From Paenibacillus soyae (lineage in GTDB: Bacteria; Bacillota; Bacilli; Paenibacillales; Paenibacillaceae), in contig NZ_JANIPJ010000003.1 of the NCBI RefSeq assembly GCF_024623455.1, forward strand, positions 186,001 to 250,000: a stretch of DNA of 64,000 nt, read 5' to 3'. Position numbers and translations under genes: made by a program. Under the pieces are notes generated by a model. It did not search any database, was not told where the DNA came from, and saw nothing but the letters and a program-made list of their open reading frames with translations. Positions 51,038-59,811 of the stretch are shown here, piece after piece. Each line of letters opens with the position of its first letter. The first letter of the stretch is position 1.

Positions 51038-51624
51038 TTCTCCTTGAATCTCGTAATCGCCTCGATTCGGTTGCTTACGCCGAGCTTATCCAGGATAACG
51101 GATATATAATTCCGCACCGTTCCCGTCGTAAGAAACAGCTCGCTTGCGATCTCCTTCGTGTTTTTACCGTCCGCTACGAGCTCCAGCACTTCCTTCTCCC
51201 GTTCGGTAAGCGGATTGTCGCCGCCGCCTCCGTACGCTTCGTCCATAAGCTCCGAGGCGTAAATCCGCTTGCCCGACATGATGCTCCGAATGGAGCTCGC
51301 CAGTTCCTCACTTGGGCTGTCCTTAAGCAGATAGCCGCTTACGCCGGCTTTGACCGCCCGTTCGAAATAACCCGCGCGCGCAAATGTGGTCAGAATGATG
51401 ACCTTGCACTTCCCCTTGATTTCTTCCGCTGCTTCCAGCCCGCTCTTCGCCGGCATCTCGATATCCATAATGCAGACGTCGGGCCGGTGCTGCTCGACAA
51501 GCGCGATCGCTTCCTCTCCGTTCGAAGCGCGGCCTACAACCCGCATATCCTCTTCGAGATCGAGCAGCGAGGCGAGAGCGCCCAGCAGCAGGCGTTGGTC
51601 TTCCGCGATCACGATCGTAATCAT
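51022..51624 (-). CDS. desR: Response regulator DesR (NarL/LuxR type)
   Basis: 200 residues: receiver domain with phosphorylated Asp54 in DVCIMDIEMPAKSGLEA and Lys in LLKDSPSEELA, followed by a LuxR-type helix-turn-helix (LTEREKEVLELVADGKNTKE, GTVRNYISVILDKLGVSNR). The start overlaps the desK stop by four bases. By gene order (des-desK-desR) and family, this is the regulator that activates the desaturase gene when the membrane becomes too rigid. Confidence 0.92.
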   Translation of the reverse strand: MITIVIAEDQRLLLGALASLLDLEEDMRVVGRASNGEEAIALVEQHRPDVCIMDIEMPAKSGLEAAEEIKGKCKVIILTTFARAGYFERAVKAGVSGYLLKDSPSEELASSIRSIMSGKRIYASELMDEAYGGGGDNPLTEREKEVLELVADGKNTKEIASELFLTTGTVRNYISVILDKLGVSNRIEAITRFKEKGWFK

Positions 51625-52763
51625 TCGCTCCGCACCTCCTTCGTCGGCCGTTTCGCCACATGCGGCACCGTCATGACAAGCTCCGTGCCGCCGTCGGATC
51701 TCAGCTCCAAGCTTCCGTTCACGAATTCCAGCCGTTCCTTCATGCCGCGCAACCCGTTTCCGCGATAGCCGCCGGTCCGCACGTCCGCCATTCCAACGCC
51801 GTTATCCTGCACGGTAACCGCGAACTCGCTCGGCGTAGATGAGAATCGGATCGAACAGCAGGCGGCATGGCTGTGCTTCACGACGTTCGTCACCGCTTCC
51901 TTCAGGCACATGCTGAGCACGTTCTCCGTCAAGAGATTCGTATCCGTCAGCCGATAATCGCCCTCCACTTGCAGCTCGATGCCGGCTGCGGCGAGAATTT
52001 GCCTCACCCGCTGCATCTCCTCTTCGAGACGAGCGCCCCGCATCTGGGTGACCATCTCCCGGACTTCCTTCAGCGCCGTACGCGCCGTCTGCTGGACGTC
52101 CCGGATTTCCGCTTGCGCTTTCGATGGATTCGAATGAACCAGCTTGCCGGCCAAGTCGCTTTTCAGACCGATCAAGGAAAGCTTCTGGCCGAGCGTGTCG
52201 TGCAAGTCCCTAGCGATCCGCTGCCGCTCCTCCTGCTTCACAAGCTCCGCGATCCGCTTGTTCGCATCCTCCAGCTGCCCTTCCAGCTGGCCCTGCTTCT
52301 TCTGGTTATACGTGTTGAACGGCAGCAGGATGACCACGATGAGACTGATCAGGATAAAAGGAAACTGCTGAAAAAACAGCTGATTCTGCGTCACGAAGCC
52401 ATAATTGACCGTAATGAACGTCGTCGCGATATGGATCGCGTACAGCGTAATGAAGCCCGCTTTGTTCTGCACGTTGCCGATAAAAAAAGCAAGGAAAATG
52501 CAAAAATACACATAGCTGAACAACAGCGTCATGGCAATGGAAACGACGATCTGCACGCTGGTCCAGAAATAGACAAGCCATCCTTTGGACGCGAAAGCCA
52601 GCCGATAGCAGACAAAAAACAAAATGATCATGACGATGCCGGAGACAACCTCCGGCGTGGAGGAGGAGCGGAAGATGAAATAGAACGGTAAAATGCAGAA
52701 CACGATCCATACGTAAGGACTGAGCCCCGTCGCCCGATGGAAGATGTGATACCATTTGTTCAT
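51621..52763 (-). CDS. desK: Sensor histidine kinase DesK
   Basis: 380 residues: four to five N-terminal membrane helices (about 10-155), a coiled-coil linker, then a HisKA_3 domain with the phospho-acceptor His in RQRIARDLHDTLGQKLSLIG (LKSDLAGKLV continues), and HATPase with TVQDNGVGMADVR and GNGLRGMKERL. This matches B. subtilis DesK, a membrane-thickness thermosensor. ATG at 52763 is preferred to ATG at 52775. Lies between des and desR, 80 bases after des. Confidence 0.94.
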   Translation of the reverse strand: MNKWYHIFHRATGLSPYVWIVFCILPFYFIFRSSSTPEVVSGIVMIILFFVCYRLAFASKGWLVYFWTSVQIVVSIAMTLLFSYVYFCIFLAFFIGNVQNKAGFITLYAIHIATTFITVNYGFVTQNQLFFQQFPFILISLIVVILLPFNTYNQKKQGQLEGQLEDANKRIAELVKQEERQRIARDLHDTLGQKLSLIGLKSDLAGKLVHSNPSKAQAEIRDVQQTARTALKEVREMVTQMRGARLEEEMQRVRQILAAAGIELQVEGDYRLTDTNLLTENVLSMCLKEAVTNVVKHSHAACCSIRFSSTPSEFAVTVQDNGVGMADVRTGGYRGNGLRGMKERLEFVNGSLELRSDGGTELVMTVPHVAKRPTKEVRSE

Positions 52764-52844
52764 TCCGCTGCCCATCCTTCTGCCGATAGTCGCTATCGCA
52801 TCAGCCGATAGCCGTAATTGGTTTCTATTGTAGCATAAGCGGGA

Positions 52845-53900
52845 TTAGCTCGCCTTCCTCGGATCGGCGGAAGCCGACCCCCTCCGGACTCCTGCAGGCT
52901 TGCGCAGCCGATCCCGGACATCCCGGAAGCTGACGAACCGCTTACCCTCTTCGTCCCAGAGACGGAACTTCAGCGACTCCAGGCTCTGACGGATGGTGAT
53001 GGTCGTCGCTTTATGCAGAGGCGGCACGGCGTCATGCGCCTGCTCCAGATAATAATTCGGCACCTTCGGACTGAGGTGATGCACATGATGGAAGCCGATG
53101 TTGCCGGTCAGCCATTGCAGAAACTTCGGCAGCTTGTAATACGAGCTTCCGTCCACCGCCGCTTTCACGTAGCTCCACTCCTCGTCGTGCTCGAAGTACG
53201 AATCCTCGAATTGATGCTGCACGTAGAACAGCCACACGCCGAGTACGCCGGACAAATAGAACACCGGTCCTTGCACCAGCAGGAACGCTTCCCAGCCGAT
53301 CGCCCAGCACATGAGGGCGTACAGCGCAACGATCATCGCGTTCATCAAGTACGTGTTCAGCTGTTCTTTGCGGCGGGCTCCCTTGCGGTTGAAACGGTAT
53401 TGAAAGACGAATACGTAGATCGGACCAAGCCCGAACATGATAAGCGGATGGCGATACAGGCGGTAAGCAAGCTTGGTCATTCGGCTAGCGGACGCGTATT
53501 CGTCGACCGTCAGGATCCACAGATCGCCGACGCCGCGTTTATCCAGGTTGCTGCTCGTCGCGTGGTGAATGGCATGCGAGTTTTTCCACTGCTGATAGGG
53601 CACCAGCGTCAAGACGCCGGTAATGTTGCCGACGATGTCGTTCGCCCGCTTGCTCTTGAAGAACGAGCCGTGGCAGCAGTCGTGGAAGATGATGAACGTG
53701 CGGATAACGAAAAACGACGCGCCGACGGCGAAGAGCAGGGTCAGCAGATACGATACCGATAAGCTCAAATAGGCCGCGGACCATAGGGCGACTAGCGGTA
53801 GCAGCGTATTCGCCATTTGTCTGACGCTTACGCTAATTCGCGAATGCTCGTACGGGGCTACGCTTTTTTTCAAATGAACGGTTTGATTGGATTCAGTCAT
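52845..53900 (-). CDS. des: Acyl-lipid fatty acid desaturase
   Basis: 351 residues, integral membrane desaturase. The three histidine boxes are present: HDCCH near residue 73, HAIHH near 109 and HHVHH near 273, which hold the di-iron centre. Hydrophobic segments fall between the boxes as expected. ATG at 53900 follows GAGGAGG by eight bases. Introduces double bonds into membrane lipids, keeping fluidity at low temperature. First gene of des-desK-desR. Confidence 0.95.
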   Translation of the reverse strand: MTESNQTVHLKKSVAPYEHSRISVSVRQMANTLLPLVALWSAAYLSLSVSYLLTLLFAVGASFFVIRTFIIFHDCCHGSFFKSKRANDIVGNITGVLTLVPYQQWKNSHAIHHATSSNLDKRGVGDLWILTVDEYASASRMTKLAYRLYRHPLIMFGLGPIYVFVFQYRFNRKGARRKEQLNTYLMNAMIVALYALMCWAIGWEAFLLVQGPVFYLSGVLGVWLFYVQHQFEDSYFEHDEEWSYVKAAVDGSSYYKLPKFLQWLTGNIGFHHVHHLSPKVPNYYLEQAHDAVPPLHKATTITIRQSLESLKFRLWDEEGKRFVSFRDVRDRLRKPAGVRRGSASADPRKAS

Positions 53901-53954
53901 GCATGCTTCCTCCTCGGATGTTTCCTCGCTCTGGAGTACAGTGCTTCGGCACTT

Positions 53955-53983
53955 ATTATATCCATTGTAGAAAATATTGCTGG
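53955..53983 (-). promoter_or_regulatory. des: des promoter
   Basis: A consensus -10 TATAAT lies at 53955-53960, but the -35 position (53978-53983, CCAGCA) is poor. That is expected of a promoter that needs an activator. Confidence 0.6.
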
Positions 53984-54012
53984 CGGCTCCCAGTCATAAA
54001 CGTCAAGCCGCT

Positions 54013-54032
54013 TATATGACAAATGTCATATA
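54013..54032. promoter_or_regulatory. des: Candidate DesR operator (perfect 9-bp palindrome)
   Basis: TATATGACA-AA-TGTCATATA: two perfect 9-base arms with a 2-base spacer. The centre is about 75 bases before the likely start site, a typical activator position. A looser TGACG-TTT-ATGAC repeat lies between it and the -10 box, as in a second weaker site. Confidence 0.7.
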
Positions 54033-54050
54033 GGCAGCTTTAAACCGGCC

Positions 54051-55163
54051 TTAGTATAAGGCTCCCGTGCTTGTGGTTCGGACATCGAACTTCACGCTGA
54101 TCTTCACGTCCCGATAGATGGATTTCCAATCCGTTTCTTTCCAGAAGGCGAAATCGGACTGCTTCACCTTCCGGCCGATGCCAAGAGCGTCGGAATTCGC
54201 TTGGCGGAGTTTTGCGACGACGTCTTCGGCTTGCTTCTCCAACCAGCTCTCCACTTCTATTTTCAGCGCTTCGGGATCGGCCTTTCCTTCCTTCGTTATG
54301 GGAAAGCTGGTGATCTCGCCGGACAACCGCACATTCAGCTTGCATTCGACTTTCCGGCTCGCCTTATCGATCGATACGCTCATGTCGTTGTTCTGCTTGC
54401 GGGCCACGAACGTGAGCGGCCGCGAGATCGATTCCGTACCGACATTCAGAACCGCGGCTTTCTCCAGCCTATTCATCATCAGCATGAGCACCATGCTTTG
54501 CTCGGCCGATAATTTCACTCCCGAATACCGGTCTCCGTTCATCAGGCCGACGTTTTCGACAGCCAGCTCTCCGTCCGCTTGTAAGTTAATAATCGGGATG
54601 ACGGAATCCGAAACCTCTTCCTGGGAGGTCTGCCATAACGAGAACAACGTCTGATGGGGAGAAATCGTCGCTTGCTTCGAGCCTTCTATTAACTGCAAAA
54701 TATTGAAAGCGATCGGGCTTCCGGTATCCATCTTCGTGGAATTCAGAATGGCAGAAGCTTGCCCTTCGCTGATCAGGAAGCTGGAATTCAAGTTGGTCTT
54801 CGGATTCCGATAGAAATATTCAAGAGGAGCCATTACTCCTTTTTTGGCCATCTGTTCCCCGAAAATGATAATATGCGTCTTCGAGCCTTCGATTTTGCCG
54901 GGCATTACATTGTTCAGCCGGCTGGCCAGCTCGGAGATCGAACCGCCCGTCGCCTCGACGACTACGTCCTGCGCTTCGAACTGACCGCCTCCTTTGTTGA
55001 GCAGCTTGATCGTACTGATGGTCCCGCGCATGCCGCCGTCCTCCGCCGCGTCGACTCCGACTCCATTGACGATCGTCTTATTCACCAGCCGGTCGATATC
55101 CCAGCACCCTGTCATGAGAATCAGCAGCAATCCGGCTGCGAGCATCTGGCCGAATCGTCTCAT
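54051..55163 (-). CDS. Germinant receptor C subunit, Ger(x)C family lipoprotein
   Basis: 370 residues with signal peptide and lipobox LILMTGCWDID, so it is anchored outside the spore inner membrane. CWDIDRLVNKTIVNGVGVD at the start is typical of GerAC-type subunits. ATG at 55163 overlaps the B subunit stop by four bases. Third gene of the A-B-C germinant receptor operon. Confidence 0.94.
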   Translation of the reverse strand: MRRFGQMLAAGLLLILMTGCWDIDRLVNKTIVNGVGVDAAEDGGMRGTISTIKLLNKGGGQFEAQDVVVEATGGSISELASRLNNVMPGKIEGSKTHIIIFGEQMAKKGVMAPLEYFYRNPKTNLNSSFLISEGQASAILNSTKMDTGSPIAFNILQLIEGSKQATISPHQTLFSLWQTSQEEVSDSVIPIINLQADGELAVENVGLMNGDRYSGVKLSAEQSMVLMLMMNRLEKAAVLNVGTESISRPLTFVARKQNNDMSVSIDKASRKVECKLNVRLSGEITSFPITKEGKADPEALKIEVESWLEKQAEDVVAKLRQANSDALGIGRKVKQSDFAFWKETDWKSIYRDVKISVKFDVRTTSTGALY

Positions 55164-56254
55164 GTCGTCCCCTCCGCCAGCCTTTTCTTGAACAGCAGGG
55201 ATACGAGCAGCATGAAGGATGGCAGCCCTATGATGTAGCCGAGATAAACCTTTTCGATCCACACGGTTATCAGCTCGATTCGTTCCACAGAATTCAGTCC
55301 ATATCCGATGCCGAATATAACCGCTCCGCCGATTCCAACCGTCCGCTTATATGACTTCGGGCCGCCTGACAAGCTGCTTCCGGCCATATACAAATAACCG
55401 ACGAATACGGTTGTCATCGCGAAAATCCATATGGACAAAAAGATGAGATCCAGACGATCCAGCAGCTGAAGGGATATTCCTTTGAACAGAAAGAGGACAG
55501 GCTCCCGAACAAGCTCCAGTGCTTTGGGGCTGAAACCAATTAAACAGAGAAGGACGAAATAGGTATAGAACAAAGTAACAAATAGATTGGCCGCGGATAT
55601 CGTGGGCAGCAGATTCGATTTACGGCTGGTTACCCGGGCGAACAAATAGAGGATGACCTCGAAGCCGAGCATGGAGAGAAACGTTTTTTCGCTGCCCGTC
55701 CATATATTCGCCGCCCCCGCGGTTCCGACCGGCATAATGCGCGACAAGTCGACCTCGTGGGTGAATGCCATAAGGCTGAACAAAATAATAACGATGAAAA
55801 GCATCGAGGTAATGACAAGAAATCTCTCGATGGCGCGGACGCTCTGCATCGCGAGATAGACGACCGTCGCGAGAATCAAAGTCAGAATGACGGGGGCCGG
55901 AGTCAAAGGCAGCAGCCAAGTCTTAATCAGACGAATATAGAGGGTCGAAGCGTACCCCGCGATCGTCACGTAAAGAATGGCGCTTAACACGTTTACCGCC
56001 TTGCCGGCAATTCGGCCGAATAGCTTGACCGTCATCTCGCTCAAAATGAGGTGAGGGAATCTAGTGTACAATTTCCAATAGACAAGCAAAAGCAGTTGAA
56101 TGATACAGCCCGCAATCAGGACGGAAATCCACGAATCCCCGTCCGCAGACCGCTGGATGACGGAGGGCAGCGACAACAGAGCAATGCCGATCTGGCATTT
56201 GATCATCCAGATGAATAATCCGAATTTCGATATCGAATCTTTATAAGCGGTCAT
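55160..56254 (-). CDS. Germinant receptor B subunit (GerAB/ArcD/ProY family)
   Basis: 364 residues with about ten membrane helices, resembling amino acid transporters of the APC fold; it carries the germinant site in relatives. Opens KFGLFIWMIKCQIGIALLSL. ATG at 56254 follows AGGAGGAGGGG and overlaps the A subunit by 14 bases; the open frame to 56443 is a shadow of the A subunit. Which germinant it senses cannot be told. Confidence 0.94.
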   Translation of the reverse strand: MTAYKDSISKFGLFIWMIKCQIGIALLSLPSVIQRSADGDSWISVLIAGCIIQLLLLVYWKLYTRFPHLILSEMTVKLFGRIAGKAVNVLSAILYVTIAGYASTLYIRLIKTWLLPLTPAPVILTLILATVVYLAMQSVRAIERFLVITSMLFIVIILFSLMAFTHEVDLSRIMPVGTAGAANIWTGSEKTFLSMLGFEVILYLFARVTSRKSNLLPTISAANLFVTLFYTYFVLLCLIGFSPKALELVREPVLFLFKGISLQLLDRLDLIFLSIWIFAMTTVFVGYLYMAGSSLSGGPKSYKRTVGIGGAVIFGIGYGLNSVERIELITVWIEKVYLGYIIGLPSFMLLVSLLFKKRLAEGTT

Positions 56255-57680
56255 CCTGCGCCCCCCTCCTCCTATGTCCCATATTCCATTTTTCCGCGAA
56301 ACCGAATCGAGGAAGCCGGAAGAAGGCATCTCTCGGACCCGAGCTTGCGCGGAACGGATCGAACGGCGAGAAATAAGGCACGCCCATAATCTCCAGCTTG
56401 CACAAATGGATAAATATAAACATGAGCATGATGGAGAGGCCAAAAAATCCGAACATCGCGGCCGCTATGATCGTGGAGAAGCCCAGGATGCGAAGACTCG
56501 TTCCGAATTCGCTGAGCGGCGTGACGAAGGAGGATATCGCCGTCAAGCCGATAATGACGATCATCGTATGCGAGACGAGGTGGGCTTCCACGATCGCCGT
56601 TCCGATGACAAGGCCGCCGACGATACCGATCGTCTGAGCGACGGAGGAATGAAGCCGAATCGCGGCCTCCTTGAGCAGCTCGAGAATGACTTGCATCGTA
56701 ATCGCCTCCATGATGGGCGGGAACGGCACGTAAGTTATGGCGACCTTTACCGAATACAGGATGCCCATCGGCAGCACCTCGGAGTGGAACGATACAATCG
56801 CGATATAAATGGCGGGCAGGCTAATAGCGAGGACGAAGCTGATCATTCGCACCACGCGGTTGAAGGTGCCGATCACCCAGCGGTTATTATAGTCATCCGG
56901 CGACTGATAGAAGGAGAAGAACGTAATGGGAAGAATAAGGGCGGAAGGATAACCGTCCACCAGTATAGCCACTTTCCCCTCCATTAAATAAGAGACGGTA
57001 CGGTCCGGCCTCTCCGTCTGCAAGGTTTGGGGAAACGGGGACAACGGATTTTCGTCCACGATCTCTTCAATTTCGCCAGTCGAATATAACGAATTCAGCT
57101 CGATCCCGGACAATCTCCTCTCGCAGGCGTCGACGATATAAGGCGCGGCCACTTCGTCCAGGTAGAGCATCGCTACCTTCGTCTGCGTCAGCTTGCCCAG
57201 CGTGAGGTAGCGAACCTTCAGCTTGGGACTTCTAATCCGATTGCGGATGAGCCTAATGTTGGCGGAGATCGGCTCGATGAAGCCGTCATGCGGTCCGCGG
57301 GTGACCTGCTCGCCCTTGGCCTCTTCAATAGACCTCGCTTGCGCCACAACGGCTTGGATCAGATATACCGTGTCCGAGCCGTCTTCGAGAATGGCGCAGC
57401 TTCCCTCCAGCAGCGCCTTATCCACGCGTGCCAGATCCGCAGTCCGATCCGCATGAAGCGGCCCGAATAGGTCATCCAGACTAGATGACGATGCTTCGGA
57501 AGCCGGCTTGACGGCGAATGCTTGAACAAGCTCGGGGCTGGTCATGGTCTCTAAGTATACAAGCGCGCATTCCTTGGCGCGGAGACGGAAGACGCGCACG
57601 CACAAATCTTCGGTGCCGGAGAATCGCGCCTGCAAGTCCTCCAATCGCTTCCCTAATTCCAGTGATTGTTCATGCTTCAT
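56241..57680 (-). CDS. Germinant receptor A subunit (GerA family)
   Basis: 479 residues: soluble N-terminal domain (about 1-240) with FVRVFRLRAKECALVYLETM-type and IRNRIRSPKLKVRYLTLGKL stretches, then five to six membrane helices (VAITYVPFPPIMEAITMQVI). The cytosolic domain is typical of GerA/SpoVAF proteins. ATG at 57680. First gene of the operon; all three are coupled by overlaps. Sporulation-specific expression is expected. Confidence 0.95.
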   Translation of the reverse strand: MKHEQSLELGKRLEDLQARFSGTEDLCVRVFRLRAKECALVYLETMTSPELVQAFAVKPASEASSSSLDDLFGPLHADRTADLARVDKALLEGSCAILEDGSDTVYLIQAVVAQARSIEEAKGEQVTRGPHDGFIEPISANIRLIRNRIRSPKLKVRYLTLGKLTQTKVAMLYLDEVAAPYIVDACERRLSGIELNSLYSTGEIEEIVDENPLSPFPQTLQTERPDRTVSYLMEGKVAILVDGYPSALILPITFFSFYQSPDDYNNRWVIGTFNRVVRMISFVLAISLPAIYIAIVSFHSEVLPMGILYSVKVAITYVPFPPIMEAITMQVILELLKEAAIRLHSSVAQTIGIVGGLVIGTAIVEAHLVSHTMIVIIGLTAISSFVTPLSEFGTSLRILGFSTIIAAAMFGFFGLSIMLMFIFIHLCKLEIMGVPYFSPFDPFRASSGPRDAFFRLPRFGFAEKWNMGHRRRGAQDDRL

Positions 57681-57768
57681 GCCCCTTCACCGCCTGCCCG
57701 TCTAATCGATACTGCTATTATGAGCAATTTCATATGGATTTATTTTCATACTCCGCTTCATAAAAGAA

Positions 57769-57812
57769 AGGGTTATCCCCGTCATCATCGATGACTCGAG
57801 GGATAACCCTTC
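57769..57812 (-). terminator. Terminator of the DHODH-like fusion gene
   Basis: AAGGGTTATCCC and GGGATAACCCTT form a 12-bp stem, followed by TCTTTT on the minus strand. The stem overlaps the last codons of the gene. Confidence 0.82.
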
Positions 57813-59743
57813 ATCATGTATGGATATAACAAGATCAATCCGGCCGCGTACAGGAACACGGCGACGAATACCGGAAGCAGGTGCAGAAAGTCGATATAGC
57901 CGATGCCGTAATGCACCGACAAGCCGGCATAGAATGCGGGGGCCCCGCCTATGAGCAGCGTCCACCAAAGCCAGCGCTGCCCTTCGCCGATGCCCCACAG
58001 CGCGATGATCAGAATGGCCAGCGCGTCGCACAGCAGCGCGCCGCCGAAGCCGGCCCGGTCATGCGCGATGAGCGAAAGCAGCTTCGGGTTCGCCTCATGA
58101 AGCGTCTCTGGCGTCGTGCCGAGGAAGGCGAGGTCGGCCTTCACGAACACGTCGGTCACGCCGACGCCTGCAATCGCGATGCCGCCGGCTGTCAGGGCGA
58201 AGCCGAGTGCGACGAAGCACAGCTGGCCCCACATCGCGCGCCGCCACGCGCGGTCGTTCCTCAGATTGACCGGCCTCAGGCTCGGTCGGTCGGCATTTCT
58301 CCGCATCGATAGGATGAACATAGGGAGCAGGACGGCTGCCGCGAGCGCATGCAGCGGGTCGAAATAGCCGTAGCCCAGATACAAGAAGAAGCTGGAGAAG
58401 CCGACGATGCACGATGTCGTCAGCGCCGTCTTCGCCCAGTGCAGGCCGTAACGCTGGCCGTGCCTCGCCAGCTGGTAATAGACGATGCCGATCGAGATCA
58501 TCGTCCCGGCCAGCGTAATGCGGTCATGCGACATGAAATGAAGCAGATGATGGTTCACCCGGTGAATGTCCGCCGCGGACATCCCGAGAAAACTTAAATC
58601 ATACGACAACAGGACGCTGGTTTCGCCGATCCACCAGGCAAACAGACCGCCGACGATCATGCCGACGCCGAGAAGGCACATCCATCCCCAATTGCGCCAG
58701 AACGGAATCGGCTCGGGCGGCGGTTCCCGCCGTACCGTCTCGTACATGATCGCTTCATTGATTCGTTTGGGCAGCCCCGGTCCCGAATAGACAAGGCCGC
58801 CGTGCAGCAGGATCAGATCGGCTCCGGCCTCCGTCAGCTGCAGAGCGTCGATAGGCTCGTGTACGCCGCCCCCCGCGATGATCGTGAAGCGAGAGCCCAT
58901 CTGCTCGCGAAGCCGCTTCGCCTGCACGATGGACAAGCCGAGCGTTTGTCTGCCTACGATGATCGGGCGTCCAGCTGCACCCTTCGCATCCACGCCTGCC
59001 CGTTCTGCCGCCACGCCGTCGCCCACGACGGCTCCCTGCCAAACGGCCGAAGACGGAAGGCTCAGCAGCTCGCGAAGCCGCTCCTCCGGTAAATCCAGCG
59101 GGACATAGAGAAAGAACGGGTATCCGGCTGCATCCGCCAGCCCAGCCAGCCTCTCACTAATGGCAAGCACGTCGCGCCAATCGCGATTCCCGGAAGCGAT
59201 GTCCAGGATGAAGCCCGCCGCTCCCGCCTGCGCCAATCGTTCAATCATGGCGGCCAACTGGCCGAACGCTTCTTCCGGGGATGCGTCCGGCATCGGCAAT
59301 AGGCGCGCCAGACGGGGCAGCTTATGCTCCTTCCGCTCCATCCTTGCCGCGATCGCATCCAGTCCGTCATTCTCGAACAGGTCCGGATATCGGATCGCTT
59401 CGCCGGCAGGCTCCATGACGATCGGTTCGGCGCTATGGATCGGACGGACGGTGACGGGACCAACCTCAGCGAATCCGAAGCCGAACTGGGCAAGCGCCTT
59501 TTGCGCGACGCAGCCCGGGTCGACGCCTCCGGACAAGCCGACGGGCGACGGCAGGCGAAGTCCCCCGGCCTCGCGCTCGAGCAGCGGAGACAGCTCCATA
59601 TGGCCGAGCGTCCGGATGACGAAGGACCCTCCCGGCATCCTGCTGATGCCGCCCATCGCGCCAAGCGTGAAGGAGCGGCTAACGCGCGAGGGCAGGCGGG
59701 ACAGCAGCGGCTTGAACAACGTCTGATACGACCAATCCGGCAT
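57785..59743 (-). CDS. Dihydroorotate-dehydrogenase-like domain fused to a duplicated membrane domain
   Basis: 652 residues. Residues 1-335 look like the FMN TIM-barrel of PyrD: GLSGGVDPGCVAQKALAQFG, IIAGGGVHEPIDALQL, GGLVYSGPGLPKRINEAI. The usual NxSSPNT catalytic loop is replaced by DIASGNRDWRD. Residues 350-645 are two similar four-helix membrane units (355-480 and 508-645), each with DLxFLG, a SHDR or AHDR motif and a (F/I)D-x-LH motif. ATG at 59743 follows GAGGAGGAG. Not the housekeeping pyrimidine enzyme, I think; role unknown. Confidence 0.82.
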   Translation of the reverse strand: MPDWSYQTLFKPLLSRLPSRVSRSFTLGAMGGISRMPGGSFVIRTLGHMELSPLLEREAGGLRLPSPVGLSGGVDPGCVAQKALAQFGFGFAEVGPVTVRPIHSAEPIVMEPAGEAIRYPDLFENDGLDAIAARMERKEHKLPRLARLLPMPDASPEEAFGQLAAMIERLAQAGAAGFILDIASGNRDWRDVLAISERLAGLADAAGYPFFLYVPLDLPEERLRELLSLPSSAVWQGAVVGDGVAAERAGVDAKGAAGRPIIVGRQTLGLSIVQAKRLREQMGSRFTIIAGGGVHEPIDALQLTEAGADLILLHGGLVYSGPGLPKRINEAIMYETVRREPPPEPIPFWRNWGWMCLLGVGMIVGGLFAWWIGETSVLLSYDLSFLGMSAADIHRVNHHLLHFMSHDRITLAGTMISIGIVYYQLARHGQRYGLHWAKTALTTSCIVGFSSFFLYLGYGYFDPLHALAAAVLLPMFILSMRRNADRPSLRPVNLRNDRAWRRAMWGQLCFVALGFALTAGGIAIAGVGVTDVFVKADLAFLGTTPETLHEANPKLLSLIAHDRAGFGGALLCDALAILIIALWGIGEGQRWLWWTLLIGGAPAFYAGLSVHYGIGYIDFLHLLPVFVAVFLYAAGLILLYPYMMKGYPSSHR

Positions 59744-59767
59744 CGATTCTCCTCCTCATGAATGGAG

Positions 59768-59796
59768 CCCGTTATCCAATCGGATAGCGGGCTCCT
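59768..59796 (-). terminator. Stem-loop after the M29 aminopeptidase gene, weak
   Basis: GAGCCCG-CTATCC pairs with GGAT-AACGGGCTC (one mismatch) on the minus strand, but no T-run follows, so its function is uncertain. Confidence 0.4.
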
Positions 59797-59811
59797 GCTG
59801 CTGCGTCTGCG

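Noticed and set aside
57785..59743. Housekeeping pyrD
   Set aside because: No pyrimidine genes are near, the NxSSPNT loop is missing and a large membrane domain is attached.
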